Source of the DNA: Pseudomonas gingeri
GTDB lineage: Bacteria > Pseudomonadota > Gammaproteobacteria > Pseudomonadales > Pseudomonadaceae
Length of the DNA stretch: 64,000 nt
Direction: 5' to 3'
NCBI RefSeq assembly: GCF_013386115.1
Contig: NZ_JACAOR010000013.1
Coordinates: forward strand, 291,175-355,174
The position numbers and the translations under genes were made by a program. Below, in pieces: positions 1 to 7,256 of the stretch; the first letter of the stretch is position 1; every line of letters begins with the position of its first letter. Below the pieces are notes generated by a model. It did not search any database, was not told the DNA's origin, and saw nothing but the letters and a program-made list of their open reading frames with translations.

Positions 1-218
1 GAAATACAAGCGCCACGCGCTCTTGCGCCAGCACCGTCCAGAATTCTGCCCGACGAGCCCTGTTTTCGGCCCACGGCACCCACCACCCTAAACCAGCGGC
101 ACCCGAAGTTTCAATATATTTGACACAAGGTCGGTAAACGCCGTTGCCATGTTCGTTTTAATAAACATAGACTCGTGACTGCCGATCACCCGCCTTACCA
201 CTGCCGAGGAAAAGCAGC
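1..218. other. Upstream intergenic region of the cupin gene
   Basis: No convincing gene is seen here. A TTGACA hexamer at 120-125 matches a sigma-70 -35 box for the following cupin gene, but no good -10 box lies 16-18 bases downstream, so the promoter is only suggested. A short inverted repeat, ATGTT/AACAT, lies near 149-168. The gene that precedes this stretch is outside the window. Confidence 0.3.
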
Positions 219-581
219 ATGAGCATCCAGGACATCGTCGACTTCAGCGAAGCCAGCACCACGCCCGAACGCTTTCGCCCGGTACCGGAAAAGGTGCTCA
301 AGGGCGATCCGGAACAGACGATCTTCAATCACTACGCCAGCCCGTGCGGCCAGATGAATGCCGGTGTCTGGGAAGGCGCGGTCGGCCAATGGACGGTGAA
401 CTACACCGAGCACGAATACTGCGAAATCGTGCAGGGCGTTTCGGTGTTGCGCGATGCCGATGGCAACGCCAAGACCTTGCGCGCCGGCGACCGCTTCGTC
501 ATTCCAGCAGGCTTCAAGGGCACCTGGGAAGTGCTGGAGCACTGCCGCAAGATCTACGTGGTCTTCGAACAGAAAGCCTGA
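219..581 (+). CDS. Small single-domain cupin protein (cupin_3 / DUF861 type)
   Basis: This 120-residue protein resembles the cupin_3 (DUF861) family, whose members include ureidoglycine aminohydrolase-like and many unassigned small cupins. The first cupin motif is visible around HEYCEIVQG and the second around RFVIPAGFKGTWEV. The complete metal-ligand set of a classical cupin is not evident, so catalysis cannot be claimed. The start is supported by GAGGAAAA about 9 bases upstream. Its TGA stop directly abuts the stop of the convergent gene, with no spacer. The substrate is unknown; a cytoplasmic location is inferred from the lack of a signal peptide. Confidence 0.75.
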   Translation: MSIQDIVDFSEASTTPERFRPVPEKVLKGDPEQTIFNHYASPCGQMNAGVWEGAVGQWTVNYTEHEYCEIVQGVSVLRDADGNAKTLRAGDRFVIPAGFKGTWEVLEHCRKIYVVFEQKA

Positions 582-1964
582 TCAGGCCTCGATGCACCAG
601 ATGCGCGGGTCGTCGACGGCCCGCACCGGATAGGGCAGGTCGAGCTTGAGGTCGTCGCGCTCGACGCGCAGGCGACCGTCGTCGCCCTTCTCCAGTTCGT
701 CCGCCGTCAGGGCCAGGATCCAGTAGAAATCCTCGCGCCCACAGGCTTCCTGCAGCCGACTCGCGACGGTGGCCGCCCTGAGTTCGATGCGACCGTCACG
801 GAAGGCGAAGCCCGCCCGCACCCCCACTTCGATTTTCTCGGGCTGCGCGGCCAGAAGGTAGGACTGGACGATCTCGAAACTGCCCTGCATGGCTCGGTTC
901 GACACCATCAGGCGTGCGCCGGAGGGATCGTTGAAACGCTGCAGGAACGGCTCGAAGGCCTGCGCCGCCTGGCGATTGGCCTTGGCGACGGCAGCGTCGA
1001 TGCGCTGGCTCAGCACCTCGTCAGCAGGCGTGGCGAGCGGTGGCAGCGATCCCAGCAGGATCGCCACCGGCGTCTCGCCCCGGGCGACACGCGGCAGCCA
1101 GTCCACCCCCTGGCGCTCAAGCAGATACCCGGCCAGATCGCCCAGCACATAACTCTCGTGGTCGGCGGTCAGATAGTCTTCCCGCCCCTGCCGGACCAGC
1201 GCTTCGAGCATCAGTGTCGACCATTCGGCAGAGTCCGGCCGTACGCCCTGCGCCAGCAATCGGGCAACCGACTCCACATGACGCGCACTGCCTTCGGAGC
1301 GGTCGGTGTTGCCGACACGCCTGGCCTCGTCGGCATGCTCGCTCAACCAGCGGCGATGCCAATGGCTGGCCCGTGCCAACCCGTCAGGCTGTCCCTGGGC
1401 CGCCGCCAGCAGGTGACGGATGATCAGGTTGCGATACAGCCTCGGCGCGGCGGACGCGGGATACAGGACGCTGCGCTCCGCCCCCGGGCCAACCACCCAG
1501 TCGTCCTCGGCGTAAAAATGAAAGGCCTCGTGGGTTGCCAGGCTGAACACATCGGGAACTGCCCGCGGATCCTTCAGGCGCTGCCGCTCATCCTCGGGCA
1601 AGGCTTCTCCCAGGCCGACAAAGACGGCCGGGCGGCCCTGCCAGCGGATCTTCCGATAGCGCTGGTACTCGTGGGACAGGCCCAGTGCGGTGACCTGCGC
1701 CATCTCCACTTCGCGCCCGCCCTGGGCATTCATCACCCAGGCGCGCCGGCCATTGCTGGTCACCAGCTGGATATCGGCAAACACCCGGGTGGCCTGGTTG
1801 AACCCGGCCAGCGCGGGCCAGGCGACCTGCGTCGCCTCGATCATCCGGCGCACATAGGCGTCGGTGCCGGTTTCGCCATCGGCCGACGGCGCCGCCGAAA
1901 CCGCGACACTGGCCGCCGCCAGGAACACCAGCAACAGCAATGCAAACATCCTCGCAATGATCAT
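582..1964 (-). CDS. Exported protein with an HExxH motif, putative gluzincin-like metallopeptidase
   Basis: This 460-residue protein has an N-terminal signal peptide (MIIARMF followed by an LLLLVFLAAA-type core, likely cleaved near residue 24). The start at 1964 is chosen because GGAGG lies six bases upstream; the frame is open for 54 more codons, but these cross the rpmG terminator. Residues 145-149 read HEAFH, and about 75 residues later EGSARHVE (224-231) resembles the EGxAxYxE helix that carries the third zinc ligand in gluzincins. A periplasmic or secreted zinc peptidase is therefore plausible. I do not recognise the family by name and the substrate is unknown. The gene appears monocistronic, lying between the rpmG terminator and the convergent cupin gene. 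Confidence 0.7.
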   Translation of the reverse strand: MIIARMFALLLLVFLAAASVAVSAAPSADGETGTDAYVRRMIEATQVAWPALAGFNQATRVFADIQLVTSNGRRAWVMNAQGGREVEMAQVTALGLSHEYQRYRKIRWQGRPAVFVGLGEALPEDERQRLKDPRAVPDVFSLATHEAFHFYAEDDWVVGPGAERSVLYPASAAPRLYRNLIIRHLLAAAQGQPDGLARASHWHRRWLSEHADEARRVGNTDRSEGSARHVESVARLLAQGVRPDSAEWSTLMLEALVRQGREDYLTADHESYVLGDLAGYLLERQGVDWLPRVARGETPVAILLGSLPPLATPADEVLSQRIDAAVAKANRQAAQAFEPFLQRFNDPSGARLMVSNRAMQGSFEIVQSYLLAAQPEKIEVGVRAGFAFRDGRIELRAATVASRLQEACGREDFYWILALTADELEKGDDGRLRVERDDLKLDLPYPVRAVDDPRIWCIEA

Positions 1965-2081
1965 CCACGCCCTCCATGACTGTGTTGTCCCGCTGTTCAG
2001 GCAGTCTAGGAAAGGCACAACGGGAGAGACGCAGGAAAAGGCCATGCGAAATGAAGGAAACAGCCGAAAAACAGGCGAAAA

Positions 2082-2107
2082 AAAAACCCCGAACCAGTCG
2101 GGGTTTT
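2082..2107 (-). terminator. Rho-independent terminator of rpmB-rpmG
   Basis: On the minus strand a CCCCGA/TCGGGG stem with a five-base loop is followed by a long T-run. It lies about 20 bases past the rpmG stop. The opposite strand also has T residues after the stem, so it may work in both directions. Confidence 0.8.
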
Positions 2108-2126
2108 TCTCGAAAAACAAAATCAA

Positions 2127-2282
2127 TTACTTGATTTTGCCTTCCTTGTAGATCACGTGCTTGCGAACAACCGGATCATATTTCTTGATCTCGATTTTGT
2201 CCGGAGTAGTGCGCTTGTTCTTGTCAGTCGTGTAGAAATGACCAGTACCGGCGCTCGAGATCAAACGAATCAATTCACGCAT
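2127..2282 (-). CDS. rpmG: 50S ribosomal protein L33
   Basis: This 51-residue basic protein reads MRELIRLISSAGTGHFY at its start and ends KEGKIK, the typical L33 sequence (TTDKNKR, TPDKIEIKKYDP). It is part of the large ribosomal subunit near the E site. It is the second gene of an rpmB-rpmG pair separated by 12 bases, the standard arrangement in gamma-proteobacteria. No Cys-x2-Cys pairs are seen, so this is the zinc-free form. The ORF is too short for most ORF lists but the identification is secure. Confidence 0.97.
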   Translation of the reverse strand: MRELIRLISSAGTGHFYTTDKNKRTTPDKIEIKKYDPVVRKHVIYKEGKIK

Positions 2283-2294
2283 GATTTAGCTCCC

Positions 2295-2528
2295 TTATAC
2301 CTTGCCATCGCGACGGAGTTCGGCCAGCACGACATCAATGCCACGCTTGTCGATGATACGCATGCCCTTGGCGGAAACGCGCAGACGCACGAAACGCTTC
2401 TCCGACTCAACCCAGAAGCGGTGATGCTGCAGGTTCGGCAGGAAACGACGACGGGTTTTGTTGTTTGCGTGGGAAATGTTATTCCCAGTCACCGGACCCT
2501 TACCGGTAACTTGACAGACTCTAGACAT
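2295..2528 (-). CDS. rpmB: 50S ribosomal protein L28
   Basis: This 77-residue protein starts MSRVCQVTGKGPVTGNNISH and contains the NKTRRRFLPNLQHHRFW segment typical of L28. It belongs to the large ribosomal subunit. A GAGGGCTGAGGC stretch just upstream of the ATG supplies the ribosome binding site. It is the first gene of the rpmB-rpmG operon, and the single cysteine near the N-terminus is ordinary for the zinc-free form. Confidence 0.97.
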   Translation of the reverse strand: MSRVCQVTGKGPVTGNNISHANNKTRRRFLPNLQHHRFWVESEKRFVRLRVSAKGMRIIDKRGIDVVLAELRRDGKV

Positions 2529-2978
2529 GCCTCAGCCCTCTAAACCACATGCCCAACCCGGCATGGGTTGGCCGCTTAATCTCTCAGTCATTTGGCGCCA
2601 GGCGCCGCGTTTCTTTAAGGGTCTTACCGGCTACACCTACAAGCGAAGGAACCGGGCCCCTAGAAAAGAGCGCTGCTTTATACCAGAAAGACTACGTTGC
2701 AACAACATCAAGTGCGATTAAAACCGTGTCGAGCGCCCGAGAACCAGGGTACGGGACGCCAATGCCGGGGGCTTGGGCAACAAATGCCGCTCGTCGCACA
2801 AAGCCAGGCCCTGCGAGGAAAAGCCCGGAACCCTGTATGGGGAAGACCGCGCGATTGTACAGTGCCCCGGGCAAGCCGAGTAAAAATGGGATAGTCAATT
2901 GTCGCCCGGCGCACTAGGGTAGAGGTTTTTCCAGACTGCACTCGCAGATGGGACAACGACCTGCAAAGGAAACTGAAT
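2529..2978. promoter_or_regulatory. Intergenic region with the rpmB promoter and the leader of the binding-protein gene
   Basis: This 450-base gap separates divergent genes. On the minus strand a TATAAA box (plus-strand 2677-2682) has a weak TTGTTG 17 bases upstream, a candidate rpmB promoter with a leader of roughly 140 bases. The plus-strand end carries AAAGGAAA ten bases before the ATG at 2979. Several short ORFs cross the gap, but none has a good start, codon bias or recognisable product. Confidence 0.35.
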
Positions 2979-4568
2979 ATGCGCTTCGCTGCCCTACCGC
3001 TATTGCTCGTCCCTTTTCTCAGCCCGCTGGCCTCGGCCGCGACCTCGCTGAGCGTCTGCACCGAAGCCAGCCCGGAGGGCTTCGACGTCGTGCAATACAA
3101 CTCGTTGACCACCACCAACGCCTCGGCGGATGTGCTGATGAACCGCCTGGTGGACTTCGACGCCGCCAGCGGCAAGCTGGTGCCGAGCCTGGCCGACAGC
3201 TGGAGCGTCTCCGATGACGGCCTGACCTACGACTTCAAGCTGCACCCCGGGGTGAAATTCCATCGCACCGATTACTTCAAGCCGACCCGCGACCTGACCG
3301 CGGCCGACGTCCGCTTCAGTTTCGAACGCATGCTGGACCCGGCCAACCCCTGGCACAAGATCGCCCAGAGCGGCTTCCCCCATGCCCAGTCGCTGCAACT
3401 GCCGGCACTGATCAAGCGCATCGAGGCCACCGATCCGCTGACCGTGCGCTTTACCCTGGACCACCCGGACTCGACCTTCCTGGCGGCGCTGAGCATGGGC
3501 TTTGCCTCCATCTATTCGTCGGAATACGCCGACAAGCTGATGGCCGCCAATACCCCGGAGAAGCTCAACAGCCAGCCGATCGGCACCGGCCCGTTCGTTT
3601 TCGGGCGGTTCCAGAAGGACGCATCGATCCGTTATACCGCCAATCCGGACTACTTCGCCGGCAAGCCGGCGGTCGACAACCTGATCTTCGCGATCACCCC
3701 GGACGCCAACGTGCGGCTGCAGAAGCTGCGGCGTAACGAATGCCAGATCGCCCTTTCGCCCAAGCCCCTGGATGTCGGTGCGGCGAGCAAGGATCCGGCG
3801 CTCAAGGTGGAGAAGACCGCCGCCTTCATGACCGCCTTCCTCGCCATCAACAGCCAGCATCCGCCGCTGGACAAGCCGGAAGTCCGCCAGGCGATCAACC
3901 TGGCCTTCGACAAGACCAGCTACCTCAAGGCCGTCTTCGAGGATACCGCCGAAGCCGCCAACGGCCCTTACCCGCCCAATACCTGGAGCTACGCCAGGGA
4001 CCTGCCCGGCTACGCCCACGATCCGGCGAAGGCCAAGGCGCTGCTGGCCAAGGCCGGCCTCAAGGACGGCTTCCAGACCACTATCTGGACCCGCCCGTCG
4101 GGCAGCCTGCTCAACCCCAACCCGAGCCTTGGCGCGCAACTGCTGCAGGCCGACCTGGCGGAAGTGGGGATCCAGGCGGAAATCCGCGTGATCGAATGGG
4201 GCGAACTGATCCGCCGCGCCAAGGCCGGCGAGCATGACCTGCTGTTCATGGGCTGGGCCGGCGACAATGGCGACCCGGACAACTTCCTGACCCCGCAATT
4301 CTCCTGCGCCGCTGTGAAATCCGGCACCAACTTCGCGCGTTATTGCGATGCCGGCCTGGACAAGCTGATCAGCGCCGGGAAAACCACCAGCGAACAGGGC
4401 GTGCGCAGCAAGCTCTACCAGCAGGCCCAGGCCCAGATCCAACAGCAGGCGCTCTGGCTGCCACTGGCCCACCCAACCGCCTTCGCCCTGACACGCAAGG
4501 ATGTCCAGGGCTACCAGGTGAGCCCGTTCGGACGCCAGGACTTCTCCCGGGTCGCCCTGAAACCCTGA
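2979..4568 (+). CDS. Periplasmic oligopeptide/dipeptide-type ABC substrate-binding protein
   Basis: This 529-residue protein of the SBP_bac_5 family (DppA/OppA/SapA-like) delivers peptides or related solutes to an ABC importer. The signal peptide is clear (MRFAALPLLLVPFLSPLASA, cleavage before ATS). Family features include LADSWSVSDDGLTYDFKL near residue 70, NSQPIGTGPF near 195, and a C-terminal lobe with LFMGWAGDNGDPDNF. The start has AAAGGAAA at proper spacing. No permease or ATPase genes are adjacent, so it is an orphan binding protein that probably serves a transporter encoded elsewhere. The specificity cannot be read from the sequence. Confidence 0.9.
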   Translation: MRFAALPLLLVPFLSPLASAATSLSVCTEASPEGFDVVQYNSLTTTNASADVLMNRLVDFDAASGKLVPSLADSWSVSDDGLTYDFKLHPGVKFHRTDYFKPTRDLTAADVRFSFERMLDPANPWHKIAQSGFPHAQSLQLPALIKRIEATDPLTVRFTLDHPDSTFLAALSMGFASIYSSEYADKLMAANTPEKLNSQPIGTGPFVFGRFQKDASIRYTANPDYFAGKPAVDNLIFAITPDANVRLQKLRRNECQIALSPKPLDVGAASKDPALKVEKTAAFMTAFLAINSQHPPLDKPEVRQAINLAFDKTSYLKAVFEDTAEAANGPYPPNTWSYARDLPGYAHDPAKAKALLAKAGLKDGFQTTIWTRPSGSLLNPNPSLGAQLLQADLAEVGIQAEIRVIEWGELIRRAKAGEHDLLFMGWAGDNGDPDNFLTPQFSCAAVKSGTNFARYCDAGLDKLISAGKTTSEQGVRSKLYQQAQAQIQQQALWLPLAHPTAFALTRKDVQGYQVSPFGRQDFSRVALKP

Positions 4569-4584
4569 GATTGACACGCCCCCT

Positions 4585-4668
4585 GCAGGAGCCGGCTTGC
4601 CGGCGACGAGGCCTTCGAGCCTTGCGGCGCCCATCCGGACGCCATCGCCGGCAAGCCGGCTCCTGCAA
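4585..4668. repeat. REPIN: inverted pair of REP elements
   Basis: Two 23-base arms (4585-4607 and 4646-4668) are perfect inverted copies containing GGAGCCGGCTTGCCGGCGA, separated by 38 bases. This is the usual fluorescens-group REPIN form. It lies between convergent genes, after the binding-protein gene and before the radC stop, where it can also act as a transcript-end hairpin. Confidence 0.9.
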
Positions 4669-4696
4669 GGGATCGCGGTATCTGCCCGCCTCCCAC

Positions 4697-5371
4697 CTAC
4701 ATCAGGCCATGCTCCATCATTGAAAACGGCTCGCCCTCGCCGACAATGAAATGATCGAGCACCCGCACATCCACGAATTCCAGTGCATCCTTCAGCCGCC
4801 GGGTCAGCAGCCGGTCGGCCTGGCTGGGCTCGGCAACCCCCGAAGGATGGTTGTGGCACAGGATCAACGCCGCCGCATTGTGCGCCAGCGCCCTTTTCAC
4901 CACCTGGCGGGGATAGACGCTGGTGTTGTCGATGGAGCCCTGGAACAAAGCCTCGAAGGCCAGCACCCGGTGCTTGGCATCCAGAAACAGGCAGCCGAAC
5001 ACCTCATGGGGCTCATGGCGCAACATCGCCTTGAGGTAGTCGCGTACGGCCCGCGGGCTTTCCAGGGCCGAATCACGCCGCAGGCGCTCGGCCAGGTGAC
5101 GGCGGGCCATTTCCAGCACCGCCTGCAACTGGGCGAACTTGGCCGGCCCCAAACCCAGCTCACGGCTGAATTCCCGCTGGTCGGCCTCCAGCAGGCTACG
5201 CAAACTACCGAACCGTCCTAACAGATGTCGCGCCAGATCCACGGCACTTCTGCCGGAAACCCCGGTGCGCAGGAAGATCGCCAGCAGCTCGGCATCGGAC
5301 AGGCTTGCCGACCCCAGCTCCAGCAGCTTCTCCCGTGGCCGCTCCGCAGCCGGCCAATTGCGAATACTCAT
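4697..5371 (-). CDS. radC: RadC family JAB-domain protein
   Basis: This 224-residue protein (UPF0758) has an N-terminal helix-hairpin-helix-like region (RELGLGPAKFAQLQAVLEM) and a C-terminal JAB/MPN-type domain with the metal motif CHNHPSG followed by SQADRLLTRRL. The historical link to DNA repair is weak, and the true function of chromosomal RadC is unresolved. The length is standard. The start has GGGAGGTGGG directly upstream. It is transcribed divergently from coaBC, an order common in Pseudomonas, and the 133-base gap should hold both promoters. Confidence 0.93.
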   Translation of the reverse strand: MSIRNWPAAERPREKLLELGSASLSDAELLAIFLRTGVSGRSAVDLARHLLGRFGSLRSLLEADQREFSRELGLGPAKFAQLQAVLEMARRHLAERLRRDSALESPRAVRDYLKAMLRHEPHEVFGCLFLDAKHRVLAFEALFQGSIDNTSVYPRQVVKRALAHNAAALILCHNHPSGVAEPSQADRLLTRRLKDALEFVDVRVLDHFIVGEGEPFSMMEHGLM

Positions 5372-5504
5372 CCCACCTCCCTGTCCTTTGGGCCCCGCTG
5401 TTCCATGGCGGGCGCTGTGTTATCGTAGCCCATCTTTTTTACCCCCGATCCGGCCTGGGGAGGCGTCGTCGGGGGTAGCAATCACCGGACTAAAAGGCAG
5501 GCCT

Positions 5505-6713
5505 ATGCAGCGGCTGTATCGGAAACGCATCGTTCTCGGCGTCGGCGGCGGCATTGCTGCCTACAAGAGCGCCGAGCTGGTTCGCCGACTTCTCGACCAG
5601 GGCGCCGAAGTGCGCGTGGTCATGACCCGCGGCGGCAGCGAGTTCATCACTCCGCTGACCATGCAGGCGCTGTCCGGGCACCCGGTGCACCTGGACCTGC
5701 TCGACCCGGCGGCCGAAGCCGCGATGGGCCATATCGAACTGGCCAAGTGGGCCGACCTGGTGCTGATCGCGCCCGCCACCGCCGACCTGATCGCACGCCT
5801 GGCCCAGGGCATCGCCGACGACCTGCTGACCACCCTGGTGCTCGCCACCGACGCCACCGTGGCCATCGCCCCGGCGATGAACCAGGCCATGTGGCGCGAT
5901 CCCGCGACCCAGGCCAACACCCAGTTGTTGCAGAGCCGCGGCCTGAAAGTCTTCGGCCCGGCCTCCGGCAGCCAGGCCTGTGGCGACGTCGGCCTGGGGC
6001 GCATGCTCGAAGCCACCGACCTGGCCCAGTGCGCCGCCGACTGCTTCCAGCACCTGGCACTGACCGGCAGGCATGTCCTGATCACCGCCGGCCCGACCCA
6101 GGAAAACATCGACCCGGTGCGCTACATCACCAACCACAGCTCCGGGAAAATGGGCTTTGCCCTGGCCGAGGCCGCGGTCGAGGCCGGCGCCCGGGTGACC
6201 CTGATCACCGGCCCGGTGCACCTGCCGACTCCTGACCGGGTCAGCCGTATCGATGTCGTCAGCGCCCGCGACATGCTCGCCGCCTGCGAAGCCGCGATCC
6301 CCTGCGATCTGTTCATTGCCTCGGCCGCGGTGGCGGACTACCGCCCCGAAGTTGTTGCCCCGCAAAAACTCAAGAAAGACCCTACGAACGGCGACGGCCT
6401 GCTGCTGCAGATGGTGCGCAACCCGGACATCTTGGCCACCATCGCCTCCCGTCCCGATCGTCCGTTCAGCGTCGGTTTTGCCGCCGAGACCGAGCATCTG
6501 CTCGACTACGCCGCGCGCAAGCTGAAGGACAAGAACCTCGACCTGATCGTCGCCAATGACGTGGCCAACCCCAGCATCGGCTTCAACAGCGAGGAAAACG
6601 CCTGCAGCGTGATCGACCGGGACCTGCACGCGACACTTTTCGCCCAGACCAGCAAAGGCAAGATTGCCCGCCAGCTGATCTCTTTTATCGCCACACGACT
6701 GAACCAGGTTTAA
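5505..6713 (+). CDS. coaBC: Bifunctional phosphopantothenoylcysteine decarboxylase / phosphopantothenate-cysteine ligase
   Basis: This 402-residue enzyme catalyses two steps of coenzyme A synthesis: CTP-dependent joining of cysteine to 4'-phosphopantothenate (CoaB, C-terminal half) and FMN-dependent decarboxylation to 4'-phosphopantetheine (CoaC, N-terminal half). The flavin-binding start GVGGGIAAYKS, the MGHIELAKWADL segment with the catalytic His, and PAMNQAMW mark CoaC. ITAGPTQENIDPVRYITNHSSGK marks CoaB in two halves. The frame is open 122 codons further upstream, but homology begins at MQRLYRKRIVLG. It is the first gene of a tight coaBC-dut pair (5-base gap). Confidence 0.96.
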   Translation: MQRLYRKRIVLGVGGGIAAYKSAELVRRLLDQGAEVRVVMTRGGSEFITPLTMQALSGHPVHLDLLDPAAEAAMGHIELAKWADLVLIAPATADLIARLAQGIADDLLTTLVLATDATVAIAPAMNQAMWRDPATQANTQLLQSRGLKVFGPASGSQACGDVGLGRMLEATDLAQCAADCFQHLALTGRHVLITAGPTQENIDPVRYITNHSSGKMGFALAEAAVEAGARVTLITGPVHLPTPDRVSRIDVVSARDMLAACEAAIPCDLFIASAAVADYRPEVVAPQKLKKDPTNGDGLLLQMVRNPDILATIASRPDRPFSVGFAAETEHLLDYAARKLKDKNLDLIVANDVANPSIGFNSEENACSVIDRDLHATLFAQTSKGKIARQLISFIATRLNQV

Positions 6714-6718
6714 TCCAC

Positions 6719-7174
6719 ATGCACGCTTTGCAAGCCAAGATCCTCGACCCACGCATCGGCAACGAATTCCCGCTGCCGCAGTACGCCACACCCGGCTCGG
6801 CCGGCCTCGACCTGCGCGCCATGCTCCAGCAGGACACCGTACTGGAACCGGGCCAGACCTTGCTGATTCCTACCGGCCTGTCGGTCTATATCGGCGATCC
6901 GGGCCTGGCCGCGCTGATCCTGCCGCGCTCCGGCCTGGGCCACAAGCACGGTATCGTGCTGGGCAACCTGGTCGGCCTGATCGACTCGGACTACCAGGGC
7001 GAGCTGATGGTGTCGTGCTGGAACCGCGGCCAGACCGCCTTCAATATCGCCGTCGGCGAGCGCATCGCCCAACTGGTGCTGGTGCCGGTGGTCCAGGCGC
7101 ATTTCGAACTGGTCCAGGAGTTCGACGAAAGCCAGCGCGGTGCCGGCGGTTTCGGGCATTCGGGCAGCCATTGA
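6719..7174 (+). CDS. dut: Deoxyuridine 5'-triphosphate nucleotidohydrolase (dUTPase)
   Basis: This 151-residue trimeric dUTPase hydrolyses dUTP to dUMP and pyrophosphate, which prevents uracil entering DNA and feeds dTMP synthesis. The conserved motifs occur in order: TPGSAGLDLRA, PRSGLGHKHGI, NLVGLIDSDYQGEL, ERIAQLVLVPV, and the C-terminal RGAGGFGHSG arm that closes over the substrate. The length is typical. It follows coaBC by five bases, an operon arrangement seen in many gamma-proteobacteria. Confidence 0.97.
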   Translation: MHALQAKILDPRIGNEFPLPQYATPGSAGLDLRAMLQQDTVLEPGQTLLIPTGLSVYIGDPGLAALILPRSGLGHKHGIVLGNLVGLIDSDYQGELMVSCWNRGQTAFNIAVGERIAQLVLVPVVQAHFELVQEFDESQRGAGGFGHSGSH

Positions 7175-7256
7175 CCTACGCTGATCAAGGCCGGGCTCCA
7201 CACCCGGCCTGAACAATTCGCGCTGCACTTCAGGATGAGTTTCGCGGAGACGGTAT

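Noticed and set aside
582..2126. The longer 514-residue start for the HExxH protein
   Set aside because: The extra 54 codons cross the rpmG terminator and would bury the signal peptide; GGAGG supports the start at 1964.
2549..2917. A 122-codon ORF in the rpmB upstream gap
   Set aside because: It has no ribosome binding site, no gene-like codon bias and no recognised motif, and it overlaps the likely rpmB promoter.
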